A stretch of DNA of 17,203 nt from Bacillota bacterium (lineage in GTDB: Bacteria > Bacillota > Clostridia > Oscillospirales > Oscillospiraceae): assembly GCA_023393155.1 (NCBI GenBank), contig JAEWML010000008.1, forward strand, positions 1 through 17,203. Reading direction: 5' to 3'. A program made the position numbers and the translations under genes. Position 1 is the stretch's first letter; each line of letters opens with the position of its first letter. Shown here one piece after another: positions 1 through 8,213 of this stretch. A model generated the notes under the pieces. The model did not search any database. It was not told where the DNA came from and worked only from the letters and a program-made list of their open reading frames with translations.

Positions 1-161
1 ATTGAATAGATTCATTATATAGGGATATGAAGGAAAAGACAAGTCACAATTCAATCAGGAGAACAATGGATGGCAAAAATTGCGGGGGAATTTTTGTGCA
101 GTTTTTACAACTCCAAAGAAATACCGCCCTGAAAACAGAACAGGTTGATTTATTTTCATAT

Positions 162-190
162 TTGACATACAATACAAGAAACTGTAAAAT
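162..190 (+). promoter_or_regulatory. Sigma-A-type promoter of the membrane protein gene at 222
   Basis: The -35 hexamer TTGACA (162-167, perfect consensus) is followed by a 17-bp spacer and the -10 hexamer TAAAAT (185-190). Transcription would start near 197, giving a leader of about 25 nt that carries the AAGGAGG ribosome binding site (204-210). The promoter lies inside the longer open frame that begins at 27, so it supports the start at 222 over the upstream ATG. Confidence 0.75.
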
Positions 191-221
191 AGGCAAAAAT
201 TACAAGGAGGGCCAACCAAAT

Positions 222-2105
222 ATGCCTTTTCACATCAATTTTACACCCGGAAACGGCTTTGACCCCAGCGGCTTTGGGGGCTTCGGCGGACCTCAGGGCG
301 GCGGAAACGAGGCCCCTCCCCCGCCATTTACTCGGCGGCCTAAAAAGGAACGTAAACCCCGCAAGTCCGTGGGCAACCGGTTTACCCGTGTGCTGATCAA
401 TCTGCTGGTGACGCTGGCGGTGGGCCTGGCTTACTTTTATGTGAACCTGCCCGCGCTGAATTTCCAAAGCCAGGAACTTTATGTGTTTTTATTCCTGCTT
501 TGCGCGGTATACTGCGGCTGCGCCGTGCTCACCTCGGGTTTTCAGGGCGAAGGGGCGAAGGGTTACTTCCATTTTGTAAAAAAGCAGTGCACGGTTCCCT
601 TTTCTTTGGCGCTGGCCATGATTATCGTGACGGCGGTGGGCTCTCTTGCGGGCTGGGTGGTCATTCGGGCCAAGAGTTACAGTGAGCTGCTCCCAATTCA
701 GACGGGGGATTTTGCCCAGGATGTGGACGAGATCTCCTACGATCAGATTCCCATGCTGGACGCGGACTCTGCCGCGCTGCTGGGCAACCGGAAGCTTGGC
801 GAACTGGCGGACATGGTTTCCCAGTTCGAGATTCTCAGCACCTATACCCAGATTAACTACCGGGGCCGCCCTGTCCGCGTTACCTCTCTGGCCTATGGCG
901 ATATCATTAAATGGTTTACCAACCGGGCGCAGGGCCTGCCGGCTTATATTATTATCGACATGGTGACGCAGGACGCCGATGTAATCCGGCTTCCCGAAGG
1001 CATGAAATACACCGTGGCGGAGCATTTTGGCCGCAACCTGAACCGGCATCTGCGGTTCCAGTTCCCCACCATGATGTTTGACACGCCGGTGTTCGAGATT
1101 GACGAGGAGGGCGTTCCCTATTGGGTCAGCGCCCGCATTGTGAAAACCATCGGCCTGTTTGGCGGCGTGGATATCCATGGCGCGGTGCTCACCAACGCCA
1201 TCACCGGCGAGAGCACGTATTACGAAAATGTCCCCACCTGGGTGGACCGGGTGTACAACAGCGAGCTGGTGATGCAGCAATATGACTACTACGGCAGCTA
1301 TCACAACGGTTTTCTCAACTCCATTTTCGGTCAGCGCAACGTGACCCAGACCACCGACGGCTATAACTATATTGCAATCGGAGACGACGTGTATATGTAC
1401 ACCGGCGTCACCTCCGTCACCTCCGACGAGTCCATTATCGGCTTTTTGCTGTGCAATCAACGGACCAAGGAGACGCATTTTTACTCCATCGCGGGGGCCA
1501 CGGAGTATTCCGCCCAAGGCTCCGCCCAGAGCAAGGTTCAGCAGATGAACTATCAGGCCACGTTCCCCCTGCTGTTGAACATTGCCGAGCAGCCCACCTA
1601 TTTCATGGCACTGAAGGGCGCGGACGGTCTGGTGAAGATGTATGCCATGGTCAACGTCCAGCAGTATCAGATTGTGGCCACCGGGTCCACGCTGGCGGAA
1701 TGCGAAATCAACTACCGCACGGCTCTGGCGGACAACAAGCTGATTGACAACGATCAGGCGGAGGTGGTCCCCTCCGACCAGCAGGAGATCGCGGGCGTTT
1801 TGGCAGAAATCCGCTCGGCGGTGATGGACGGAAACAGCTATTACTTCCTGCGGCTGGAGGGAGCGGACACGTTCTACGCCGTCAGCGCGGCAAAAAATCC
1901 TCTGGCGGTGATTCTCAACGTGGGCGACCGGGTGCGTGTCACCTATACCGCAGGCAGCGAGGGCAGTATTCTCACGGCGGGCAGCGTGACGGCAGAGGGC
2001 AAAACGGCGGAGTCGGTTTTGCCGCCCGCCCAGACGGACGCTTCGGAACCCGACGGGACGCAGGCGGAGCAGACGCCCGCCACCGCCGCGCAGGCCCCCG
2101 TTTAA
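222..2105 (+). CDS. Membrane protein of unknown function, three predicted TM helices and a large extracytoplasmic domain
   Basis: I cannot assign a function to this 627-residue protein. The start at ATG 222 is chosen because AAGGAGG lies 11 bases upstream and a consensus promoter ends at 190; the frame is open back to 27, but that extension has no good RBS. Residues 1-50 are Gly/Pro-rich and end in a basic patch (RRPKKERKPRK). Three hydrophobic segments follow at about 56-76, 86-105 and 126-149, which by the positive-inside rule puts the remaining ~480 residues outside the cell. That part is rich in Tyr, Asp and Val (for example YYGSYHNGFLNSIFGQ near 365) and ends in an OB- or SH3-like stretch near 525-590 and an Ala/Thr/Pro tail. 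The gene is monocistronic and convergent with clpC. Similar long proteins seem common in Clostridia as conserved hypotheticals; a role in the envelope is inference from topology only. Confidence 0.85.
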   Translation: MPFHINFTPGNGFDPSGFGGFGGPQGGGNEAPPPPFTRRPKKERKPRKSVGNRFTRVLINLLVTLAVGLAYFYVNLPALNFQSQELYVFLFLLCAVYCGCAVLTSGFQGEGAKGYFHFVKKQCTVPFSLALAMIIVTAVGSLAGWVVIRAKSYSELLPIQTGDFAQDVDEISYDQIPMLDADSAALLGNRKLGELADMVSQFEILSTYTQINYRGRPVRVTSLAYGDIIKWFTNRAQGLPAYIIIDMVTQDADVIRLPEGMKYTVAEHFGRNLNRHLRFQFPTMMFDTPVFEIDEEGVPYWVSARIVKTIGLFGGVDIHGAVLTNAITGESTYYENVPTWVDRVYNSELVMQQYDYYGSYHNGFLNSIFGQRNVTQTTDGYNYIAIGDDVYMYTGVTSVTSDESIIGFLLCNQRTKETHFYSIAGATEYSAQGSAQSKVQQMNYQATFPLLLNIAEQPTYFMALKGADGLVKMYAMVNVQQYQIVATGSTLAECEINYRTALADNKLIDNDQAEVVPSDQQEIAGVLAEIRSAVMDGNSYYFLRLEGADTFYAVSAAKNPLAVILNVGDRVRVTYTAGSEGSILTAGSVTAEGKTAESVLPPAQTDASEPDGTQAEQTPATAAQAPV

Positions 2106-2196
2106 GGGATTTTCCGGCTTTTCCAGTCTTAGCCGGGTAAGCCAAAACGCGATTGCCCCGGCTTTACGGTTAAAACGCCGCGTTTCAGAAATCACT

Positions 2197-2226
2197 CGGT
2201 CCGCCCGGCATCAGCCGGGCGGACCG
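2197..2226. terminator. Perfect 13-bp hairpin downstream of the membrane protein gene
   Basis: CGGTCCGCCCGGC (2197-2209), loop ATCA, then the exact reverse complement (2214-2226). There is no T-run directly after it on the + strand, so it is either a weak terminator for the gene ending at 2105 or an mRNA 3'-end stabiliser. The rest of 2106-2294 holds no convincing ORF. Confidence 0.5.
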
Positions 2227-2294
2227 AAACCGTTTATAGGACTTCGCATTTAAAATACCGGATCATAAAACCGATGAATCACAAGGTCCTGTAC

Positions 2295-2344
2295 GCACAA
2301 AACAGCGGGAGACGGCCGCATGACCGCCCCCCGCTGTTTTGTGC
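2295..2344 (-). terminator. Terminator of the ctsR-mcsA-clpC operon, probably bidirectional
   Basis: A 15-bp perfect stem, GCACAAAACAGCGGG (2295-2309) with its complement at 2330-2344, encloses a 20-nt loop. It begins 12 bases after the clpC stop codon. The TTTT within the distal arm serves as the U-rich part in either direction, so it can also stop transcription arriving from the gene ending at 2105. Confidence 0.7.
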
Positions 2345-2355
2345 GGGTTCAAATA

Positions 2356-4806
<2,451 letters not shown>

Positions 4807-4838
4807 TATTTTTCTCCCCTTTCAAAGGAACGTCCTTG

Positions 4839-5348
4839 TTATTCCGCCTTGGGCGGCGCCTGATCCTTGGCAGGCTCATGGTCCTGCGGCTTTTCCTGTT
4901 CCAGCCCCCGAATCCGGTCCCGAAGCTGGGCGGCCTTTTCAAAATCCTCCCGCAGCACGGCGGCTCTCTGCTCCAGACGCAGGGCGTTCAACTGGCGCAT
5001 TTTCGCAAAATACGCCTGTTCCTTCTCCTCCACCAGAGGCTTTTCCCGGACCTCCTGCGGCTGTACGGGAGCCGCGCCCAGCGCGGGCATCTGGCGGAAG
5101 AAATCGTCAAAAATGTCTTCCCCGAAAAGGGACGGTCCCAGCAGAGAGGCCCGGGGGCTGAAAAAGCTGTCCAGCAGTCCGCCGTCAAAAAAGCTCTGCA
5201 TCATTCTGCGGTTGTGTGCCGCCACCGCCTGGGTATAGCCCAGCTTTTCGGCGCACTCGCTGCAAAGATGGGCTTTCTCCACATGCCCGTTCACGTTGCT
5301 CTCATAAACGAAGTTGACTTCATTCTTTCCACAATGTTCGCATTTCAT
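4839..5348 (-). CDS. mcsA: McsA-like zinc-finger/UVR protein (activator of protein arginine kinase in Bacillus)
   Basis: In Bacillus subtilis, McsA binds zinc and activates the arginine kinase McsB; both also control CtsR. This 169-residue protein has an N-terminal zinc site made of two CxxC pairs (C3/C6 and C29/C32), a low-complexity Phe/Asp/Pro middle (about 50-100), a helical segment, and a C-terminal UVR motif (about 120-150, with REDFEKAAQLRD). The Bacillus protein has more CxxC pairs, so this one is simplified. Start ATG 5348 has a perfect AGGAGG (5358-5363). It lies between ctsR and clpC, the usual place, but no mcsB follows: only 32 bases separate it from clpC. Without McsB its partner may be ClpC or CtsR directly, through the UVR motif (inference). 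The name rests on domains and position; a general label would be UvrB/UvrC-motif protein. Confidence 0.85.
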   Translation of the reverse strand: MKCEHCGKNEVNFVYESNVNGHVEKAHLCSECAEKLGYTQAVAAHNRRMMQSFFDGGLLDSFFSPRASLLGPSLFGEDIFDDFFRQMPALGAAPVQPQEVREKPLVEEKEQAYFAKMRQLNALRLEQRAAVLREDFEKAAQLRDRIRGLEQEKPQDHEPAKDQAPPKAE

Positions 5349-5400
5349 AATTGTTTCCTCCTCAAGTCTATATAAATCATCATTGAAAACAGTTTGTACT

Positions 5401-5425
5401 GCGCGCAGCCTCTTCGCTTGCGCGC
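5401..5425 (-). other. GC-rich hairpin in the ctsR-mcsA gap
   Basis: GCGCGC (5401-5406) and GCTTGCGCGC (5416-5425) can form a stem of about 9 bp with one bulged A between the ctsR stop and the mcsA RBS. No U-run follows on the - strand, so it is not a classical terminator. It could act in processing or in differential stability of the polycistronic mRNA. Confidence 0.4.
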
Positions 5426-5439
5426 GGAAATAAGGGAAA

Positions 5440-5895
5440 TCACTCCACCTGATGAATCAAAACCTGCTTCATCAGATCGGCCCGAACGGAATCCCGCAGC
5501 TCTCGGGGCACGGCCCCCAGCGCCCGGTCGTCCATACAGGTCAGCAGCGTCTCCCCCACGCTGTCCTCCAGCGCTCCGGAGGACACCAGATTGCTCAAAA
5601 TCGCCCTTGCCGAGGGGAAATCCAGCCGGTTGCCCACGGAGTTAATCACATGCATCAGCAGCGTCTGCCGGTCCATGCGCACCCGGGTGATCCGGATATA
5701 GCCGTTGCCCCCCCGGCGGCTTTCCACAATGTAGCCGTGCTCGGGAGAAAACCGGGTGCTCATTACGTAGTTAATCTGGCTTGGCACGCAGTTAAACCGC
5801 TGGGCCAAATCGCTTCTCTGCACCTCCAGCACTCCGCCGTCGGCCTCGTTCAGGCTCTCCTGCAGGAAGCTTGCGATCAAATCGGAAATGCCCAC
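5440..5895 (-). CDS. ctsR: Transcriptional repressor of class III heat-shock genes, CtsR
   Basis: A dimeric winged-HTH repressor of clp genes that releases DNA on heat stress. The 151 residues match the family length (about 150-155). The N-terminal DNA-binding part carries the family signature CVPSQINYVMSTRF (36-49) and the beta-wing RGGNGYIRI (61-69). The normal wing is RGGGGYIRI, so Asn64 (codon at 5704-5706) replaces the third glycine. The C-terminal helical dimerisation domain spans about 80-151. The start is GTG at 5895 (in + orientation CAC at 5893-5895), with a GAAAGGGG-like RBS about eight bases upstream. It is the first gene of ctsR-mcsA-clpC, and two CtsR boxes flank its promoter, so it is autoregulated. 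Confidence 0.97.
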   Translation of the reverse strand: MGISDLIASFLQESLNEADGGVLEVQRSDLAQRFNCVPSQINYVMSTRFSPEHGYIVESRRGGNGYIRITRVRMDRQTLLMHVINSVGNRLDFPSARAILSNLVSSGALEDSVGETLLTCMDDRALGAVPRELRDSVRADLMKQVLIHQVE

Positions 5896-5953
5896 TGAAT
5901 TCGCCCCTTTCTCTTACGTTCATTTTCTCATAACGCCTTACGTTAATTTTGAC

Positions 5954-5970
5954 TTTGACTTTCTTTAACC
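5954..5970 (-). promoter_or_regulatory. CtsR operator 2 (downstream of -10), one mismatch
   Basis: On the - strand this reads GGTTAAA-GAA-AGTCAAA, against the known CtsR consensus RGTCAAA-NAN-RGTCAAA; one base differs. A further AGTCAAA half-site (5948-5954) overlaps its end by one base, making three tandem half-sites. It lies just downstream of the -10 element, at or after the transcription start, where a bound repressor would block initiation or escape. Confidence 0.85.
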
Positions 5971-5984
5971 TTTATTTGATACGT

Positions 5985-6012
5985 AGTATAGCACCGTCCG
6001 TAAAAATGTCAA
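5985..6012 (-). promoter_or_regulatory. Promoter of the ctsR-mcsA-clpC operon
   Basis: On the - strand, TTGACA (6012-6007), a 16-bp spacer ending in TGC, then TATACT (5990-5985). The TGC makes it an extended -10 promoter. Transcription should start near 5978, giving a leader of about 80 nt. It is bracketed by two CtsR operators. Confidence 0.88.
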
Positions 6013-6021
6013 GGGGTGTTT

Positions 6022-6038
6022 TTTGACTTTCTTTGACC
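6022..6038 (-). promoter_or_regulatory. CtsR operator 1 (upstream of -35), perfect match
   Basis: On the - strand this reads GGTCAAA-GAA-AGTCAAA, an exact match to RGTCAAA-NAN-RGTCAAA. It ends nine bases upstream of the -35 hexamer. Its centre is 68 bp from that of operator 2. Confidence 0.93.
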
Positions 6039-6147
6039 AAATTGAAAAGAAATTGTAAACACCGGCCAATCTCTCTAAAAAGTTACAAAAAACGCGGTTA
6101 TACACAACAAACCTCCTAAATTTCCAATATGCTTTTTGCAAAAACGC

Positions 6148-6175
6148 TTGCTTTTTTTTTAACGTGTGCTACAAT
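6148..6175 (+). promoter_or_regulatory. Promoter of the ferredoxin gene
   Basis: TTGCTT (6148-6153), a 16-bp spacer ending in TGC, and TACAAT (6170-6175), an extended -10 element. The start would be near 6182, leaving a leader of about 25 nt with GGAGGTG (6193-6199). This promoter is divergent from the ctsR promoter; 6040-6147 is AT-rich and holds nothing else I can support. Confidence 0.7.
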
Positions 6176-6206
6176 AAGTTTACTAATTTTATGGAGGTGC
6201 TTTTCC

Positions 6207-6380
6207 ATGGCTTACAAGATTACTTCTGCCTGCGTAAGCTGCGGCTCCTGCGCGGATGTTTGCCCCGCCGGTGCTATCAGCCAGGGTGATGATTCCTATG
6301 TGATCGACGCCGGTGCTTGCCTGGACTGCGGTGCTTGCAGCGATACCTGCCCCAGCAGCGCCATTGTTCCCGGCGAATAA
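6207..6380 (+). CDS. Clostridial 2[4Fe-4S] ferredoxin
   Basis: A small soluble electron carrier used in anaerobes by pyruvate:ferredoxin oxidoreductase, hydrogenases and similar enzymes. The 57-residue protein has both cluster motifs complete: C9-x2-C12-x2-C15-x3-C19-P and C38-x2-C41-x2-C44-x3-C48-P, arranged as the usual pseudo-two-fold repeat. Length and acidic character match the clostridial 2[4Fe-4S] family (about 55 residues). The start is ATG 6207, eight bases after GGAGGTG; an in-frame upstream ATG at 6129 overlaps the promoter and can be dismissed. It is monocistronic, between its own promoter and a strong terminator. The redox partner cannot be told from context. Confidence 0.95.
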   Translation: MAYKITSACVSCGSCADVCPAGAISQGDDSYVIDAGACLDCGACSDTCPSSAIVPGE

Positions 6381-6394
6381 AAGGGTTCGTACAT

Positions 6395-6425
6395 AAAAGC
6401 GCCACAGAAAATCTGTGGCGCTTTT
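6395..6425. terminator. Intrinsic terminator after the ferredoxin gene
   Basis: AAAAGCGCCACAGA (6395-6408), a three-base loop, then TCTGTGGCGCTTTT (6412-6425): a perfect 14-bp stem with a T-run in the distal arm, continuing ATTAT. It lies 15 bases after the ferredoxin stop. The A-run on the other side would let it work in both directions. Confidence 0.92.
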
Positions 6426-6445
6426 ATTATGCCCAATTGCATGCC

Positions 6446-6474
6446 TTGCGCGATAAGGCGCTTTGCCGTATAAT
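6446..6474 (+). promoter_or_regulatory. Promoter of the trmN6-rsmI pair
   Basis: TTGCGC (6446-6451), a 17-bp spacer and a perfect TATAAT (6469-6474). The start would be near 6481, followed by a GGGAGGGGGG-type RBS (6490-6499) before the GTG at 6507. Confidence 0.7.
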
Positions 6475-6506
6475 AGAAGTATATCAGCCGGGAGGGGGGC
6501 GCGACC

Positions 6507-7250
6507 GTGGAGCAATGGGACAGCTTGCGCCCCGGGGGCGTGCGCTTTTGCTGGGACGAGCGCGCCCACAAGCCCGGCACCGACAGCTTTTTACTGGGTA
6601 GCTTCCCCCTTTTGCGTCCTGGTCTGCGGGTGTGTGATTTGGGCAGCGGGACGGGGCTTCTGGGCCTGCTCCTTCTCCAGCGGCAGCGGGAATTGCATAT
6701 CACCGGCGTTGAAATTCAGCCTCATGCCGCCGCGCTTTCCGACATGACGGCGGCGGAAAACGGCCTTGGGGACCGTCTGCGGACCCTGCGGGGCGATATT
6801 CGGCAGATTCGGGAGCTTTTACCCGCCGAGAGCTTCGATTTGTGCGTCTCCAATCCCCCTTATTTTTTGGACGGCAGCGGCGCGGCCGCCCCACTCCCGG
6901 CAAGGCGGACGGCGCGCAGCGAAACGGACTGCACCCTTTTGGATTTATGCCGCGCGGCGGCGTATCTGCTGCGCTGGGGCGGCGCTTTTTGTCTGGTGCA
7001 CCGCCCGGAGCGGCTGTGTGATATTTTCTGCGCCCTGCGGGAAAACGGACTGGAGCCAAAGCGACTGCGGATGGTAGAATCCCGTCCGGAAGCCGCGCCG
7101 TCTCTTTTGCTGGTGGAGGCCCGCCGGGGCGGCAAGCCCGGCCTTGCTATTGGGCCGCCTTTGTGCCTGACGGATGCGTCCGGTATGCCCTCGGCGGAAT
7201 ATGCCGCCGCCTATTTCCGAACACCTGAACAAAAGGAGAACACGCCATGA
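6507..7250 (+). CDS. trmN6: tRNA1(Val) (adenine(37)-N6)-methyltransferase family protein (TrmN6/YabB-like)
   Basis: A class I SAM-dependent methyltransferase expected to N6-methylate A37 of a tRNA. The 247 residues show the N-terminal family lead-in (about 15-35, ending TDSFLLG), SAM motif I DLGSGTG (44-50), an acidic residue at the end of beta-2 (GVEIQ, 67-71), and the adenine-N6 catalytic motif NPPY (116-119), which places it among N6-adenine methyltransferases of the YfiC/YabB group. The start is GTG 6507, with a strong G-rich RBS about eight bases upstream and a promoter at 6446-6474. Its stop overlaps the rsmI start in ATGA, so the two are translationally coupled; the same neighbour pair (yabB-yabC) exists in Bacillus. 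The exact tRNA target in Firmicutes is less certain than the family. Confidence 0.9.
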   Translation: MEQWDSLRPGGVRFCWDERAHKPGTDSFLLGSFPLLRPGLRVCDLGSGTGLLGLLLLQRQRELHITGVEIQPHAAALSDMTAAENGLGDRLRTLRGDIRQIRELLPAESFDLCVSNPPYFLDGSGAAAPLPARRTARSETDCTLLDLCRAAAYLLRWGGAFCLVHRPERLCDIFCALRENGLEPKRLRMVESRPEAAPSLLLVEARRGGKPGLAIGPPLCLTDASGMPSAEYAAAYFRTPEQKENTP

Positions 7251-8092
7251 GCGGAACGCTGTATCTGGTCGCCACGCCCATCGGGAATCTGGGCGACTTT
7301 TCTTCCCGGGCGGTGGAGACGCTGAAAGCGGTGGATTTCATTGCCGCCGAAGATACCCGCGTCTCCGTGAAGCTGCTGAACCACTTTGAAATCAAGCGCC
7401 CAATGGTGAGTTATCATGCCCACAGCCATGTCTCCGCCGGGCAGTCCATTTTAAACCGTCTGCTGGCGGGAGAAAGCTGCGCTTTGGTGACAGACGCGGG
7501 CACGCCCGCCGTCTCCGACCCGGGAGAAGAACTGGTGCGCCTTTGCGCGGAGCAGGGCGTGGAGATCCTGGCCATTCCCGGCTGCTGCGCGGCGGTGAAC
7601 GCGCTGGCGGTGAGCGGTCTGCCCACGGGGCGATTTACCTTCGAGGGCTTTCTCTCCACCAACAAAAAGGAGCGGCGGGAGCATCTTTCCTCCCTGCAAA
7701 ACGAACGCCGCACCATGCTGTTTCACGAAGCGCCCCACAAACTGCGCACCACGCTGGACGACTTGTGCGCCTTTTTCGGCCCGGAGCGGAAAATTGCCCT
7801 GTGCCGGGAGCTGACCAAGCTCCACGAGGAGACGATGCGCTGTACCCTGGGGGAAGCCGTGTCTCACTACCGGGAGAACAGCCCCCGTGGGGAATATGTC
7901 CTCGTGCTGGAGGGGGCGGCCCCCTCGGCAGAGACGGAAATTACGCCGGAGGAGGGCGTCCGTCAGGTGCTGGAGCTGAAAGACCGGGGCCTGCGGATGA
8001 AGGAGGCCGTGCGGCAGGTGGCCGAGGCCACGGGCCTTTCCCGGAACGAGCTGTACAACGCCGCCGTGGCCGCCGAAGCGGAGGAGCGTTAA
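7247..8092 (+). CDS. rsmI: 16S rRNA (cytidine(1402)-2'-O)-methyltransferase RsmI
   Basis: It 2'-O-methylates C1402 in the decoding centre of 16S rRNA using SAM. The 281 residues carry the tetrapyrrole-methylase fold signatures of RsmI: LVATPIGNLGD (7-17), EDTR (35-38), TDAGTP (82-87), PGCCAAVNAL (111-120, where many homologues have PGPSA), FEGFLS (132-137), HEAPHK (160-165) and RELTKLHEE (187-195). The C-terminal ~50 residues form the small helical domain typical of the family. ATG 7247 overlaps the upstream stop by four bases. Last gene of the pair; the transcript ends at the hairpin at 8160-8188. Confidence 0.96.
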   Translation: MSGTLYLVATPIGNLGDFSSRAVETLKAVDFIAAEDTRVSVKLLNHFEIKRPMVSYHAHSHVSAGQSILNRLLAGESCALVTDAGTPAVSDPGEELVRLCAEQGVEILAIPGCCAAVNALAVSGLPTGRFTFEGFLSTNKKERREHLSSLQNERRTMLFHEAPHKLRTTLDDLCAFFGPERKIALCRELTKLHEETMRCTLGEAVSHYRENSPRGEYVLVLEGAAPSAETEITPEEGVRQVLELKDRGLRMKEAVRQVAEATGLSRNELYNAAVAAEAEER

Positions 8093-8159
8093 ATAAACAG
8101 ACCTCTTTCAGAATCTTCACGTCAGCATTTTGACGGGAATTCAAATAAAATACAAAGCG

Positions 8160-8188
8160 CCGCGCCGGAGGAAATTCCTCCGGCGCGG
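8160..8188. terminator. Shared terminator between convergent rsmI and ileS
   Basis: CCGCGCCGGAGG (8160-8171), loop AAATT, CCTCCGGCGCGG (8177-8188). On the + strand CCTTCTTT follows; on the - strand it is followed by a T-rich stretch (complement of AAATAAAATACAAAG, 8143-8157), so it fits best as the ileS terminator and also serves rsmI. Confidence 0.85.
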
Positions 8189-8213
8189 CCTTCTTTAAAA
8201 GCTTTTATCCGTC

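Noticed and set aside
27..221. An upstream in-frame extension of the first gene from ATG 27
   Set aside because: It has no good RBS, and a consensus promoter and AAGGAGG lie inside it just before ATG 222.
489..2195. A 568-codon open frame antisense to the membrane protein gene
   Set aside because: It is a GC-rich shadow frame: full of His, Arg and Gly, without domains, RBS or promoter, opposite a gene with all of these.
5965..6105. A 46-residue ORF on the - strand starting with GTG at 6105 after a good AGGAGG-like RBS
   Set aside because: It spans the perfect CtsR box, the -35 and -10 of the ctsR promoter and part of the second box. No promoter lies upstream in that direction, and the divergent ferredoxin promoter occupies the neighbouring DNA. 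The RBS is most likely chance.
6129..6206. A hydrophobic N-terminal extension of the ferredoxin from ATG 6129 that could look like a signal peptide
   Set aside because: The extension covers the -35 and -10 elements; GGAGGTG is placed for ATG 6207, and the 57-residue product is the standard ferredoxin length.
7577..7606. PGCCAAVNAL in place of PGPSA in RsmI as a possible damaged active site
   Set aside because: All other motifs are intact, and I recall similar Cys-Cys variants in clostridial RsmI, so it is likely lineage variation.
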